From: an uncultured Lewinella sp.
GTDB taxonomy: Bacteria; Bacteroidota; Bacteroidia; Chitinophagales; Saprospiraceae
Direction: 5' to 3'
DNA: 55,183 nt
NCBI GenBank assembly: GCA_913057785.1
Contig: CAJXPD010000027.1
Span: 1-55,183, forward strand
A program made the position numbers and the translations under genes. Positions 17,425 through 25,187 of this stretch are shown here, one piece after another (position 1 is the stretch's first letter; every line of letters starts with the position of its first letter). The notes below the pieces were generated by a model, which searched no databases, was not told the DNA's origin, and worked only from the letters and a program-made list of their open reading frames with translations.

Positions 17425-17498
17425 GGTCCCATAGCTCAGTTGGTTAGAGCACCTGACTCATAATCAGGGGGTCCTTGGTTCGAGCCCAAGTGGGACCA
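17425..17498 (+). tRNA. tRNA-Met (anticodon CAT)
   Basis: All four arms can be drawn by eye. The acceptor GGTCCCA pairs with TGGGACC, the D arm GCTC with GAGC, the anticodon arm CCTGA with TCAGG around CTCATAA, and the T arm CTTGG with CCAAG around TTCGAGC. The anticodon CAT fits elongator Met; a lysidine-modified tRNA-Ile cannot be formally excluded from the anticodon alone, but the overall sequence resembles elongator Met. The 3' CCA is not encoded: the discriminator A at 17498 is followed by CTA. Confidence 0.95.
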
Positions 17499-17501
17499 CT
17501 A

Positions 17502-17539
17502 GAAAAAGCCCGTTCGACACTAGTTGAATGGGCTTTTTC
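17502..17539 (+). terminator. Rho-independent terminator after tRNA-Met
   Basis: GAAAAAGCCCGTTC (17502-17515) pairs with GAATGGGCTTTTTC (17526-17539) with one G-U pair, and the descending arm supplies a run of five T residues. It lies three bases after the tRNA. Confidence 0.8.
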
Positions 17540-17553
17540 ATTTGATTTCTCAT

Positions 17554-17594
17554 GTAGGAAGCCCATGCGATGAGTTCTCGCATGGGCTTCCTAC
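17554..17594. repeat. Perfect 17-bp inverted repeat downstream of tRNA terminator
   Basis: GTAGGAAGCCCATGCGA (17554-17570) and TCGCATGGGCTTCCTAC (17578-17594) are exact reverse complements with a 7-base loop. Neither strand shows a good U-tract. It shares the AGCCCAT/ATGGGCT core with the terminator just upstream. It may be a second, bidirectional terminator protecting the small minus-strand gene, which ends at 17624. Confidence 0.75.
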
Positions 17595-17623
17595 TACTCA
17601 GCATGGACACTTTAAGAACCTAT

Positions 17624-17884
17624 CTATCGATTAGGTAGTCTTTCCTGCAACTCCTGGTAATGACTAAGTAACGTTCTTGTTTCCGATTCCCGTTTGCCAC
17701 GCACAGGTGCATACGCCCCACGCATTTCCAAATCCCGAATCTCTTCCTCATTCCAAAAATGAGGTGCATAACTCGCTCTGCGCTCCGAACCGCCCATTTT
17801 CCCTGATCCTACACTACCGGATTTTAAGCTTTGCCCCACCTTTAGCATTTCCTGGAAAGCAACTAATCTGCGATGACTCTTCAT
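17624..17884 (-). CDS. Small protein of unknown function
   Basis: I do not recognise this 86-residue product. It is hydrophilic and Arg/Glu-rich, without signal peptide or membrane segment: MKSHRRLVAFQEMLKVGQSL at the start, a Gly/Ser linker, then FWNEEEIRDLEMRGAYAPVR and a helical end. Support for a real gene: an ATG start; an exact -7 element TACCTTTG on the minus strand at 17924-17917, about 33 bases before the ATG; and strong hairpins on both sides. No matching -33 box is seen. The protein could be cytoplasmic and regulatory, but no function can be assigned. Confidence 0.5.
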   Translation of the reverse strand: MKSHRRLVAFQEMLKVGQSLKSGSVGSGKMGGSERRASYAPHFWNEEEIRDLEMRGAYAPVRGKRESETRTLLSHYQELQERLPNR

Positions 17885-17998
17885 GATTATACTTTTTAAG
17901 GAATTAAGAACTGATACAAAGGTAGGGGGGATGGGAAGGCCGTGCGTGGAGTAATGTTGCGGATTGGGGGATTATTGTTGCAATTCTAGTCTTAGCTC

Positions 17999-18035
17999 GT
18001 ATACATCGGAAGTTTGACAAACTTCCGATGTATAC
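17999..18035 (-). terminator. Perfect 17-bp hairpin after the FtsX-like permease
   Basis: GTATACATCGGAAGTTT (17999-18015) and AAACTTCCGATGTATAC (18019-18035) are exact reverse complements with a 3-base loop, eight bases after the permease stop on the minus strand. The position suggests termination or 3'-end protection, though no U-tract follows (GAGCTAAG). Confidence 0.65.
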
Positions 18036-18043
18036 GCCCCCGT

Positions 18044-20500
18044 TTACTCCCCCCGCAAAGAATCCACTGGATTCGCCAAGGCAGCCCGTACCGACTGAAA
18101 ACTCACCGAGAAAATCGCTATACCAACTGCAGCAACCCCAGCCAATACAAACACCCACCAATTGATCTCAATGCGGTAGGCGAAGTCCTGGAGCCATTGC
18201 TGCATACTGTACCAGGCAATGGGCGTGGCGATAACCAGGGCAATGAGCACCAAGCGCAGGAAGTCCTTGGAGAGGAGTTGGACGATCTGCGGGGTGTTGG
18301 CGCCGAGGACTTTGCGGATGCCGATCTCCTTGGTGCGTTGCTCGGCGGTGAAGCTGGCGAGGCCAAAGAGGCCGAGGCAGGAGATGAAAATGGCTAGTAA
18401 GGCGAAGGTTAGGGCGATGCTACCGATTTGTTGCTCGGCTTCGTACATGCTGGAGAAGGAGTTGTCCATGAAGCGGTAGGAGAAGGGTTGCTCGGGGGAG
18501 AGCTTCTTCCATTGGGCTTCGAGGGATTGCACTACGCTGGCGCTCTCGGCGGCGGAGAACTTGCAGGAGACGTGAGCGGTGGAGCGACCGATCAACAGAC
18601 TCAGTGGGCCGATGTTTTCGCGGAGACTCTCCCAGTGGAAGTCTTTGACGACGCCAATAATGGTGTACTCATCGAAGTCTTCGGGATTGGGTTGGCCGGT
18701 GACATTGTCGGAGGGTTGATAGAGGCGTTGACCGATGGGGTTGTCCCAGCCGAGAATGGCAGCAGCCGTTTCGTTGAGGATGATGCCGGAGCTATCGGTG
18801 GAGAAACTGCGGTCGAAGTAGCGGCCGTCAGCCATTTCCAAACCGAGGGTTTCCAGGTAGTCGAAATCGACGCGCCATTGACCCATATTGATGGCGTTGT
18901 CTTGGCGGAATTCACGGCTGGTGACAAAGGTATTGTTGCTGCGAGAGGAGGGGACAGGGAGGTAAGAGCTAACCGTTACGGATTTAATACCAGGTTGTTT
19001 CTTGATTTCTTCTCGATATACCTCCACTTTGTCTCCTAGGGCATAGGCATTATCCACTATGATTACCTGATCCTTTTGGAAGCCTAGTTTTTTGTCCTGG
19101 ATATAGTTGAGTTGCTTGTAGACGAGCATGGTACCGACAATCAGTACGATAGATGTGGTAAACTGGAATACCACCAAAGCACTACGCAAACCACCGCCTC
19201 TATTTTTACCTACCGTCTGGCCTTTCAAGATCTTAATGGTGTTAAAGGCGGAGAGAAAGAAGGCGGGATAACTACCGGCAACCAAGCCGACCAGACCTGT
19301 ACCTAGGGCTAGCGCTAACCAAAAGCCACCGCTGCCCCAAGGCATGCTCAAGTCTCTGGTGGAAAGTTCATTGAACCAGGGTAGGACGAGGGCAGCTAGG
19401 CCCACGGCCAATACTACGGCCACGATAGTTAAGAAGACTGTTTCACTGAGGAATTGACTGACTAGATTGGATCGTAGGCCTCCTAATACTTTTCTTACAC
19501 CAATTTCCTTAGCGCGCTGAGCAGAGCGGGCGGTGGTCAGGTTCATGAAGTTGATGCAGGCGATGAAGAGCACGAAGAGAGCAATAGCTCCAAAAACCCA
19601 GATGTATTGAATATTGCTGTTGGCGGAAAGCTCGATATCCAGGTCGGAATAGAGGTGAATATCGGTAAGGTCCTGTAAGGTATAGCGTGCATATTGGCCA
19701 GTGGCTTCGAACTCTTCTAGGGAAAGGTTCATCATCATCTTGGCCGTCTCTGCGATCTTTTGCTCGGAAAAAGCATTGAATTTGGTCTTGAAGGCTTCTA
19801 CATCGGTGCCGGGTCGTAGCAAGAAATAGGTGTGAAAATTATTGCTGGTCGCCCAAAGTGGAGAGGCTTGTTCCACTTCACGATTCCCATTCATGGAAAT
19901 GAGGAAATGGGCGTCAAAGTGGTTATTGGAAGGAAGGTCTTCGTAGACGGCAGTGACTTTACATTTTTGCCGATTGTCCAATACTAAGGTCTCTCCCATC
20001 GCCATTTGGATGGTTCCAAAGTACTTTTCAGCCTTGGTTTTCGAGATAGCGATGGTATTGGGTTCCTCTAGGCAAGTTTTGGGATTACCGGCGAGGATGG
20101 GTAATGGAAATACCTCAAAAAAACTTGAATCGACAGTAAGCAGCTCTCGCTCCTCAAAATTCTGTTGCATATCTCCGTCCCGCTTCACCAAATAGGTCCC
20201 ATACTGGCGTAGACGACAGAAGGTTTGCACCTCTGGCATTTCTTTGGCTACATCAGGACCGAGTACGGCAGCCGAGACTGCCATATGTAATTCACTTCCT
20301 CCAAACTTAATATCACTATATGGGCGAACGATACGTTCCGCTTGCGGATTCCAACGATCGTAACTTAATTCGTGGGCAATAAAAAGTGAGATCAAAAGGA
20401 AGCAAGTCAAGCCAATAGCTAAGCCGGCTATATTGATAAAACTGAACCCTTTATACTTCAATAAATGTCGTAGGGCGATCTTTAGGTGATTCTTAAACAT
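18044..20500 (-). CDS. MacB/FtsX-type ABC transporter permease, standalone
   Basis: 818 residues with the layout of Bacteroidota 'ABC transporter permease' proteins: N-terminal membrane helix (GFSFINIAGLAIGLTCFLLI), periplasmic MacB core, FtsX membrane bundle near 285-410 (FIACINFMNLTTARSAQRAK, then EIGVRKVLGGLRSNL), a second periplasmic domain, and a C-terminal FtsX bundle (EQRTKEIGIRKVLGANTPQI). It ends in NPVDSLRGE as usual. No ATPase is adjacent. Such proteins act in envelope export or mechanotransmission. Base composition is odd: sampled lines in the C-terminal third (about 18200-18950) are roughly 52-65% GC, while the rest of the gene is about 40-48%, so part of it may have been replaced by recombination. 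Confidence 0.9.
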   Translation of the reverse strand: MFKNHLKIALRHLLKYKGFSFINIAGLAIGLTCFLLISLFIAHELSYDRWNPQAERIVRPYSDIKFGGSELHMAVSAAVLGPDVAKEMPEVQTFCRLRQYGTYLVKRDGDMQQNFEERELLTVDSSFFEVFPLPILAGNPKTCLEEPNTIAISKTKAEKYFGTIQMAMGETLVLDNRQKCKVTAVYEDLPSNNHFDAHFLISMNGNREVEQASPLWATSNNFHTYFLLRPGTDVEAFKTKFNAFSEQKIAETAKMMMNLSLEEFEATGQYARYTLQDLTDIHLYSDLDIELSANSNIQYIWVFGAIALFVLFIACINFMNLTTARSAQRAKEIGVRKVLGGLRSNLVSQFLSETVFLTIVAVVLAVGLAALVLPWFNELSTRDLSMPWGSGGFWLALALGTGLVGLVAGSYPAFFLSAFNTIKILKGQTVGKNRGGGLRSALVVFQFTTSIVLIVGTMLVYKQLNYIQDKKLGFQKDQVIIVDNAYALGDKVEVYREEIKKQPGIKSVTVSSYLPVPSSRSNNTFVTSREFRQDNAINMGQWRVDFDYLETLGLEMADGRYFDRSFSTDSSGIILNETAAAILGWDNPIGQRLYQPSDNVTGQPNPEDFDEYTIIGVVKDFHWESLRENIGPLSLLIGRSTAHVSCKFSAAESASVVQSLEAQWKKLSPEQPFSYRFMDNSFSSMYEAEQQIGSIALTFALLAIFISCLGLFGLASFTAEQRTKEIGIRKVLGANTPQIVQLLSKDFLRLVLIALVIATPIAWYSMQQWLQDFAYRIEINWWVFVLAGVAAVGIAIFSVSFQSVRAALANPVDSLRGE

Positions 20501-20663
20501 AGTCAGTCGGGTTTATTGTGACATTCCCGTCTTTGACGGGGCCGTGCGAAATAATGTTACAGGCGTTCATCTATAGGGATGCAATCTAGCGGGCAATCCC
20601 CCTACTCTCACCTATATAGGGTTACATTTTATTGCCCTACTTTTATAGCAAATTCCCGAAATC

Positions 20664-21647
20664 ATGAACCACCTGACTCGACAACATCTCGCCCTATTCA
20701 TGCTGATAGCCCTAAGTATGGGTTGTACCGACAATGCTGAAAAAGCGGCTGTTACTGCCTATGGTCCCTTCTTAGGTATGCAAGCTACGGAAACACCTCA
20801 GCTGCTCGCCCCCGATCTGCTAGCCTCCCCGATGGTAGAGTTCAATGGCACTTTTACACCTGATGGAAAGACCTTCTTCTATACCAGTGATATCCCCAAT
20901 CACGGCATTATCACCTTCACAGAAATGCAAGAGGATGGGACTTGGACTTCTCCAGCCGTTGCTCCATTCTCAGGAACTCATTCCGAGTACGATCCTATTT
21001 TCTCTCCGGATGGTAGGCGTTTATACTTCAGCTCTAGACGGCCTACTAATGCATATGAAAATAAAACAAAAAGCAATATCTGGTGGGTGGAAAGAGAAGG
21101 GGACTCTTGGAGTGATCCGACGCTAATCCCCTTGGCAGATCAAGATGTATACTATAGCTCTCTTACGCGTAGTGGAGCTATTTATTTTAATATTTGGAGT
21201 AATGGCAAACTATTCAAAGCGAGTCCGGAAGGGAATAGCTTTCAGATAGATACCCTTTCTGACATCCTACACACCCAAGGTAATATTGGTGATCCCTTTG
21301 TTTCGCCGGATGAAGATTATATCATTTTTAGAGGATATGGAGAGGACAGCTTCGGCCAGGGGGACCTTTTCATTAGCTTCAAAGTGAATGGAGAATGGAC
21401 CGTCAGGCAAAATCTTGGTGAACCTATCAATAGCAAAGACCTAGAAATTTGCCCCTACGTGACCCCAGATGGCCAGTTCTTTATTTTCGCCAGTAGCCGT
21501 TTGCAAGTTCCCTATGTAGCTAAACCGTTGCAGGTATTTAGCGAATTACAGCGCAAATTCAAAACTGCTGACAACGGCGAACTCAATATTTACTATATCT
21601 CCACCAGCTTTATTGATCGACTCAAAGCCAATGTTATTCCCCAGTAA
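20664..21647 (+). CDS. PD40 (WD40-like) beta-propeller lipoprotein
   Basis: The signal ends in LIALSMGC, giving a lipidated Cys at residue 21. The mature protein is a TolB-like propeller with several PD40 blades: NGTFTPDGKTFFYTSD, EYDPIFSPDGRRLYFSSRRP, DPFVSPDEDYIIFRG and CPYVTPDGQFFIFASSRL. Its 327 residues suit a propeller with short edges. Such lipoproteins in this phylum are usually surface or periplasmic and bind proteins or glycans. It is followed 83 bases later by the TetR gene, which has its own promoter, so co-regulation is not indicated. Confidence 0.85.
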   Translation: MNHLTRQHLALFMLIALSMGCTDNAEKAAVTAYGPFLGMQATETPQLLAPDLLASPMVEFNGTFTPDGKTFFYTSDIPNHGIITFTEMQEDGTWTSPAVAPFSGTHSEYDPIFSPDGRRLYFSSRRPTNAYENKTKSNIWWVEREGDSWSDPTLIPLADQDVYYSSLTRSGAIYFNIWSNGKLFKASPEGNSFQIDTLSDILHTQGNIGDPFVSPDEDYIIFRGYGEDSFGQGDLFISFKVNGEWTVRQNLGEPINSKDLEICPYVTPDGQFFIFASSRLQVPYVAKPLQVFSELQRKFKTADNGELNIYYISTSFIDRLKANVIPQ

Positions 21648-21692
21648 GTAGAGGTGCTCACTGACATACTGTACTGCATCAACTAAAGGTCA

Positions 21693-21724
21693 TTTGCTTA
21701 CTTACCTACTAGTAAGTATATTTG
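21693..21724 (+). promoter_or_regulatory. TetR gene promoter with embedded operator
   Basis: TTTG (21693-21696), 20 bases, TATATTTG (21717-21724) is an exact consensus promoter. The operator TTACCTACTAGTAAGTAT (21702-21719) fills the spacer and the start of the -7 box, so bound repressor would block polymerase. The predicted transcription start falls at or within a few bases of the ATG at 21731, implying a leaderless or near-leaderless mRNA. Confidence 0.75.
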
Positions 21725-21730
21725 CACCCG

Positions 21731-22279
21731 ATGAGTGATACACGTACTGAGATATTGAACCTAGCGGAAAAGCTAATCCGACAGCGCGGGTACAATGCCT
21801 TTAGCTATAAGGACATCTCTGTTCCCTTGCAGATTAAAAACGCCGCGGTACATTATCACTTCCCCAGTAAGGCCGATCTGGGTATTGCCATCATTGAAAG
21901 GACGCGGATACATTTCGCTCGAGATTCTAAAAAATGGGATCAGCTCGCTCCTTTGGATCAGATCAAGGCTTTCATTGGCATCTATGAAGCCAACCAGGCA
22001 CAGCGGCTACGATGTTTTATGGGAGCACTCGGGCATTCGTACGAAACATTGCCTCCAGCTATGCAAGCGGTATTGGCCAAGGCAAGTGCAGAGATTCGGT
22101 CATGGTTAGAAGGAGCACTTGAAAAGGGCAAAACCAGTGGAGCCTTTGGCTTTAAGGAATCCGCGATTGAAAAGGCGGACCTCATTATCACCTCCATGCT
22201 TTCATCTTTGATTCTGTTACCGATCACCAAAGATGATGTCCTGGCCAATGTCAGAAATTCGATACTAATGTCTTTGTAA
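21731..22279 (+). CDS. TetR/AcrR-family transcriptional regulator
   Basis: I start at the ATG at 21731 (MSDTRTEILNLAEKLIRQRG) rather than the TTG nine bases upstream, which lies inside the -7 box. Residues 1-50 are the TetR helix-turn-helix domain, with YNAFSYKDISVPLQIKNAAV and HYHFPSKADLG as recognition helix and tail. The remaining approximately 130 residues form the ligand-binding and dimer domain, with QRLRCFMGALGHSYETLPPA resembling YcdC/TetR_C-type groups. The operator in its own promoter and a near copy upstream of the next gene (fabF-like) indicate self-repression and control of that gene. The ligand could be a fatty-acid or acyl-CoA related molecule, inferred only from the target. 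Confidence 0.9.
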   Translation: MSDTRTEILNLAEKLIRQRGYNAFSYKDISVPLQIKNAAVHYHFPSKADLGIAIIERTRIHFARDSKKWDQLAPLDQIKAFIGIYEANQAQRLRCFMGALGHSYETLPPAMQAVLAKASAEIRSWLEGALEKGKTSGAFGFKESAIEKADLIITSMLSSLILLPITKDDVLANVRNSILMSL

Positions 22280-22301
22280 GTGTTTTTTTTGCCACTTAAA
22301 C

Positions 22302-22319
22302 TTACTTATTAGTAAGTAA
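22302..22319 (+). promoter_or_regulatory. Second TetR operator, upstream of the fabF-like gene
   Basis: TTACTTATTAGTAAGTAA has perfect 7-base arms (TTACTTA/TAAGTAA) around TTAG and matches the operator at 21702-21719 at 15 of 18 positions. It ends 10 bases before the ATG at 22330, so binding would block initiation. Confidence 0.75.
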
Positions 22320-22329
22320 ATAATAGATT

Positions 22330-23580
22330 ATGAATAATCCAACAAGAGTAGTTATCACCGGACTAGGCGCTATTACCCCTCTCGGCAATACCGTTCAGGA
22401 GTTTTGGGACAACGCCTTAGCAGGGAAAAGCGGAGCCAGTACCATCACCCGATTCACCCCTGATGCCTTCAAAGCCCAATTCGCTTGCGAAGTCAAGGGT
22501 TTTGATCCGAGTCTCCATTTAGATCGTAAGGAAATTAAACGGAGTGATCTCTTTACGCGTTTTGCCTTGTACGCTGCTGCCCAGGCGATGGCGGATAGCG
22601 GACTGGACATGGAAAGGGTCTCTCCATTTGATGTGGGCGTGATATGGGGATCTGGGCAAGGCGGCATGGAGACCTTTGAGGAGGAGGTGAAGGAATATGC
22701 AGGACAGCCGGAGCGCCCCAGATTTAATCCCTTCTTTATCCCTCGCTTAATCACCAATATGGCTTCTGGAATGATCTCCATTAAATTTGGTTTGCGAGGA
22801 ATCAATTACACCACGGTATCTGCCTGTGCTACCTCCAATTCAGCCATCATGGATGCTTTCAACTACATCAAATGGGGCAAGGCTAAAGCCATTCTCACCG
22901 GAGGTTCTGAAGCCCCGATTACGGAGGCTTCGATCGGGGGATTCACGGCTATGAAAGCCATGTCCAAACGCAATGAAGATCCTGCCTCCGCCTCCCGCCC
23001 TTTTGATACCCAAAGAGATGGCTTCGTCATGGGCGAAGGGGCCGGCGCCCTTTTACTCGAAGAATATGAGCATGCTAAAAAACGAGGAGCCCACATCTAT
23101 GCCGAAGTTATCGGGGCCAGTATGACTGCAGATGCCTATCACATGACCGCCACCCACCCAGAAGGACTCGGAGCCGCCAAAGCTATGGAACTCGCCCTCC
23201 AAGAGGCTCGCTTAAATATCGAAGAGGTCGACTACTTGAATGCACATGCCACTTCCACCCCAGTCGGAGATCTAAGTGAGGTGAAAGCCATTACAAAAGT
23301 ATTCGGCCAAAAAACAGAAAATTTGAGCATCAGTGCCACCAAATCGATGACGGGCCATCTTTTAGGTGCGGCTGGCGCGGCAGAAGCCCTCCTTAGCATC
23401 AAGACTATACAGGAGGGCAAGATTCCTCCAACAATCAATGTTGTTGAGTTGGACCCGGCCATACCTAAAGGAATACACATTGTGACGGGGGAAGCCATCG
23501 AAAAAACAGTTAATGTTGCTATGAGCAATACCTTTGGATTTGGCGGTCACAATGCCATCGTGATCTTCCGTAAGTTGTAG
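22330..23580 (+). CDS. fabF: Beta-ketoacyl-ACP synthase II (FabF-like)
   Basis: The 416-residue product is a full-length KAS II, which condenses malonyl-ACP with acyl-ACP to elongate fatty acids. The active site is intact: Cys166 in VSACATSNSA, His306 in NAHATSTPVGD, Lys338 and His343 in SATKSMTGHLLGAAGA. The C-terminal FGFGGHNA gate loop is also present. It is not accompanied by acpP or other fab genes, so it is probably an additional copy rather than the housekeeping gene. The TetR operator just before the start suggests inducible expression, perhaps to alter membrane acyl chains or feed a specialised lipid. Confidence 0.93.
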   Translation: MNNPTRVVITGLGAITPLGNTVQEFWDNALAGKSGASTITRFTPDAFKAQFACEVKGFDPSLHLDRKEIKRSDLFTRFALYAAAQAMADSGLDMERVSPFDVGVIWGSGQGGMETFEEEVKEYAGQPERPRFNPFFIPRLITNMASGMISIKFGLRGINYTTVSACATSNSAIMDAFNYIKWGKAKAILTGGSEAPITEASIGGFTAMKAMSKRNEDPASASRPFDTQRDGFVMGEGAGALLLEEYEHAKKRGAHIYAEVIGASMTADAYHMTATHPEGLGAAKAMELALQEARLNIEEVDYLNAHATSTPVGDLSEVKAITKVFGQKTENLSISATKSMTGHLLGAAGAAEALLSIKTIQEGKIPPTINVVELDPAIPKGIHIVTGEAIEKTVNVAMSNTFGFGGHNAIVIFRKL

Positions 23581-23821
23581 TGAATGATTGAATTTACCTG
23601 ACAGAATTCATGGTCTAGAAATACAATTCTTGTCGATTTGGAAGGAGTGCATTGATCTATCCTCCCTGTTATGCGTTAATTAGTTGAAACCAGTTCTTTT
23701 TGACAATCAAGCTTTCTCTGAGCTCAAATTCTAGATCGTCTTCGGTCTTGTGCTGAGAGGGGTATGATGTTAAACAGCTGGCTTCGGAAAATTAACATCA
23801 CCCGAAAGTATTTGTAACACC

Positions 23822-24586
23822 ATGAACCTCGACGCCTATCTGTCAAGGATCAATTTCCTTGAAAACCCTACTGTAGATCGCGAAACACTCTTTGCCCTAC
23901 ATCGCCAGCACGTACTTAGCATACCTTTTGAAGATCTAGACATCCACTGGAATATTCCTTTAAACATTGATCGGGATGCATTAATGGATAAAGTAATAGA
24001 GCGAAAACGGGGCGGCTTTTGCTACGAACTCAACACCTCCTTTTATCATCTTCTCACCGCATTAGGATTTCCCGCTCAACTGGTTTCTTGCCAAATTTCT
24101 CAAGGGAATGGCCAATTCGGGCCTCCCTTTGATCATATGGCCATATTGGTGGAATTAGAAGAAACCTGGTTATTAGATGTAGGATATGGAAATCTTTTCA
24201 TCGAGCCCATAAAGCTCTATGACGAGGGTATTCAAAAGGATTGGTTCAAATTCTTCCAAGTGCAAAGCGTGGGAGACCAATTGCTCCTATCAGAGTCTAG
24301 AGATGGACAGCGATTTAGCCCCAGGTACAAAATCCGCCCTGTGCCAGAATCCATAGCAGCCTTTATCCCTCAACTGCGGTGGAAGGAAAGCCATCCGGAT
24401 TCCTATTTTGTACAAAACCTAATCTGCACCTTGCCAAGTCGGAATGGCCGTGTGACCTTATACAACGACTTTCTGATCATTACTAAAAATGGTAAACGAA
24501 GCAAGAAGAAAGTACTCGATAATGTCGCAAGACAAGGCTATCTTCAACAATACTTTGGGGTGGAATCAAGAGCGAGTGTTCAATAA
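23822..24586 (+). CDS. Arylamine N-acetyltransferase
   Basis: The protein has the Cys-His-Asp triad of the NAT family: Cys67 in KRGGFCYELN, His105 in GPPFDHMAILV and Asp119 in WLLDVGYGN. The N-terminal motif LSIPFEDLDIHWN is also typical. NATs transfer acetyl or other acyl groups from CoA to arylamines and hydrazines, and some take part in aminoacyl amide synthesis. At 254 residues it is slightly shorter than the usual 270-280. A 14-base gap to the next gene suggests an operon. A 241-base upstream region contains a TGATGTTAA...TTAACATCA inverted repeat (23765-23800) that may be regulatory. Confidence 0.92.
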   Translation: MNLDAYLSRINFLENPTVDRETLFALHRQHVLSIPFEDLDIHWNIPLNIDRDALMDKVIERKRGGFCYELNTSFYHLLTALGFPAQLVSCQISQGNGQFGPPFDHMAILVELEETWLLDVGYGNLFIEPIKLYDEGIQKDWFKFFQVQSVGDQLLLSESRDGQRFSPRYKIRPVPESIAAFIPQLRWKESHPDSYFVQNLICTLPSRNGRVTLYNDFLIITKNGKRSKKKVLDNVARQGYLQQYFGVESRASVQ

Positions 24587-24600
24587 AGCGTGTAGAAGCC

Positions 24601-25158
24601 ATGGGAAAATTAATGCTGACCTTTGCTGTATTGGTATTAGCTATCGGATGCCATAATGAAGGCGACATAGCCGATCATCGGGCAAACGAGACGGCGAGCT
24701 TGACCGGGGCAGAGAATCCCGATATTCCGTATCAGCAATTCTGCCAGGGATATGAAGCTTTGGATGCTGCTGTAGTAGCTAACACCTACACCGCGGATGC
24801 ACTACTCATCAATGTGTACAATGGGGCGCTACCTACTTCCTTCCAGGGACGTAATAGCATAGACTCTTTCTTTGTCGCCACTTTTGCTCGGGCATTGGAG
24901 CGCAATGTAGACCTACAAATTAACTTTAAGCTTACCTCTCGGCAAGAAGGAAAGGGACAGATTTTAGACAATGGGTTATATGAGTTGAGCGTTTCATCTC
25001 CAGGTCAAGTTGTTGATCATCGCTACGGCAAATTCTCCATAGTCTTACAACAAGAACTAGGCTCCTGGAAATTTGCCATAGATACCAATGCGTCTGCCAC
25101 AGAAGAGGAGTATAGGCAAGCAGTGGGGAGTCTCATTGGCAGTGAAGGTCGGAGATAA
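24601..25158 (+). CDS. SnoaL/DUF4440-like lipoprotein
   Basis: A lipoprotein signal (LVLAIGC, Cys17) is followed by an NTF2-like domain: YQQFCQGYEALDAAVVANTY, then TADALLINVYNG, GRNSIDSFFVATF and a strand-rich end with GKFSIVLQQELGSWKFAIDT. This pattern matches DUF4440/SnoaL-like proteins, which are cone-shaped ligand-binding or enzymatic folds of uncertain role. At 185 residues it is normal for a lipidated member. It sits between the NAT gene (14-base gap) and the M15 peptidase gene (29-base gap), probably in one transcript. Confidence 0.78.
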   Translation: MGKLMLTFAVLVLAIGCHNEGDIADHRANETASLTGAENPDIPYQQFCQGYEALDAAVVANTYTADALLINVYNGALPTSFQGRNSIDSFFVATFARALERNVDLQINFKLTSRQEGKGQILDNGLYELSVSSPGQVVDHRYGKFSIVLQQELGSWKFAIDTNASATEEEYRQAVGSLIGSEGRR

Positions 25159-25187
25159 AACTATCCTTATTATCAACCCTTGCTCAT

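Noticed and set aside
17425..17498. tRNA-Ile (lysidine-modified CAT) instead of tRNA-Met
   Set aside because: The acceptor and D-arm sequence resembles elongator Met tRNAs of this phylum; the anticodon alone cannot decide, but Met is the better fit.
17554..18035. Hairpins as an attachment site beside a tRNA
   Set aside because: No integrase, no direct repeat of the tRNA 3' end and no foreign-looking cargo are visible next to it.
18428..19039. 203-codon open frame on the plus strand, plus others near 18014-18479
   Set aside because: These lie opposite the GC-rich part of the FtsX-like permease; the long frames reflect the codon bias of the real gene, and their translations resemble no protein.
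22395..22805. 136-codon minus-strand frame opposite fabF
   Set aside because: Shadow of a well-supported gene with intact catalytic residues.
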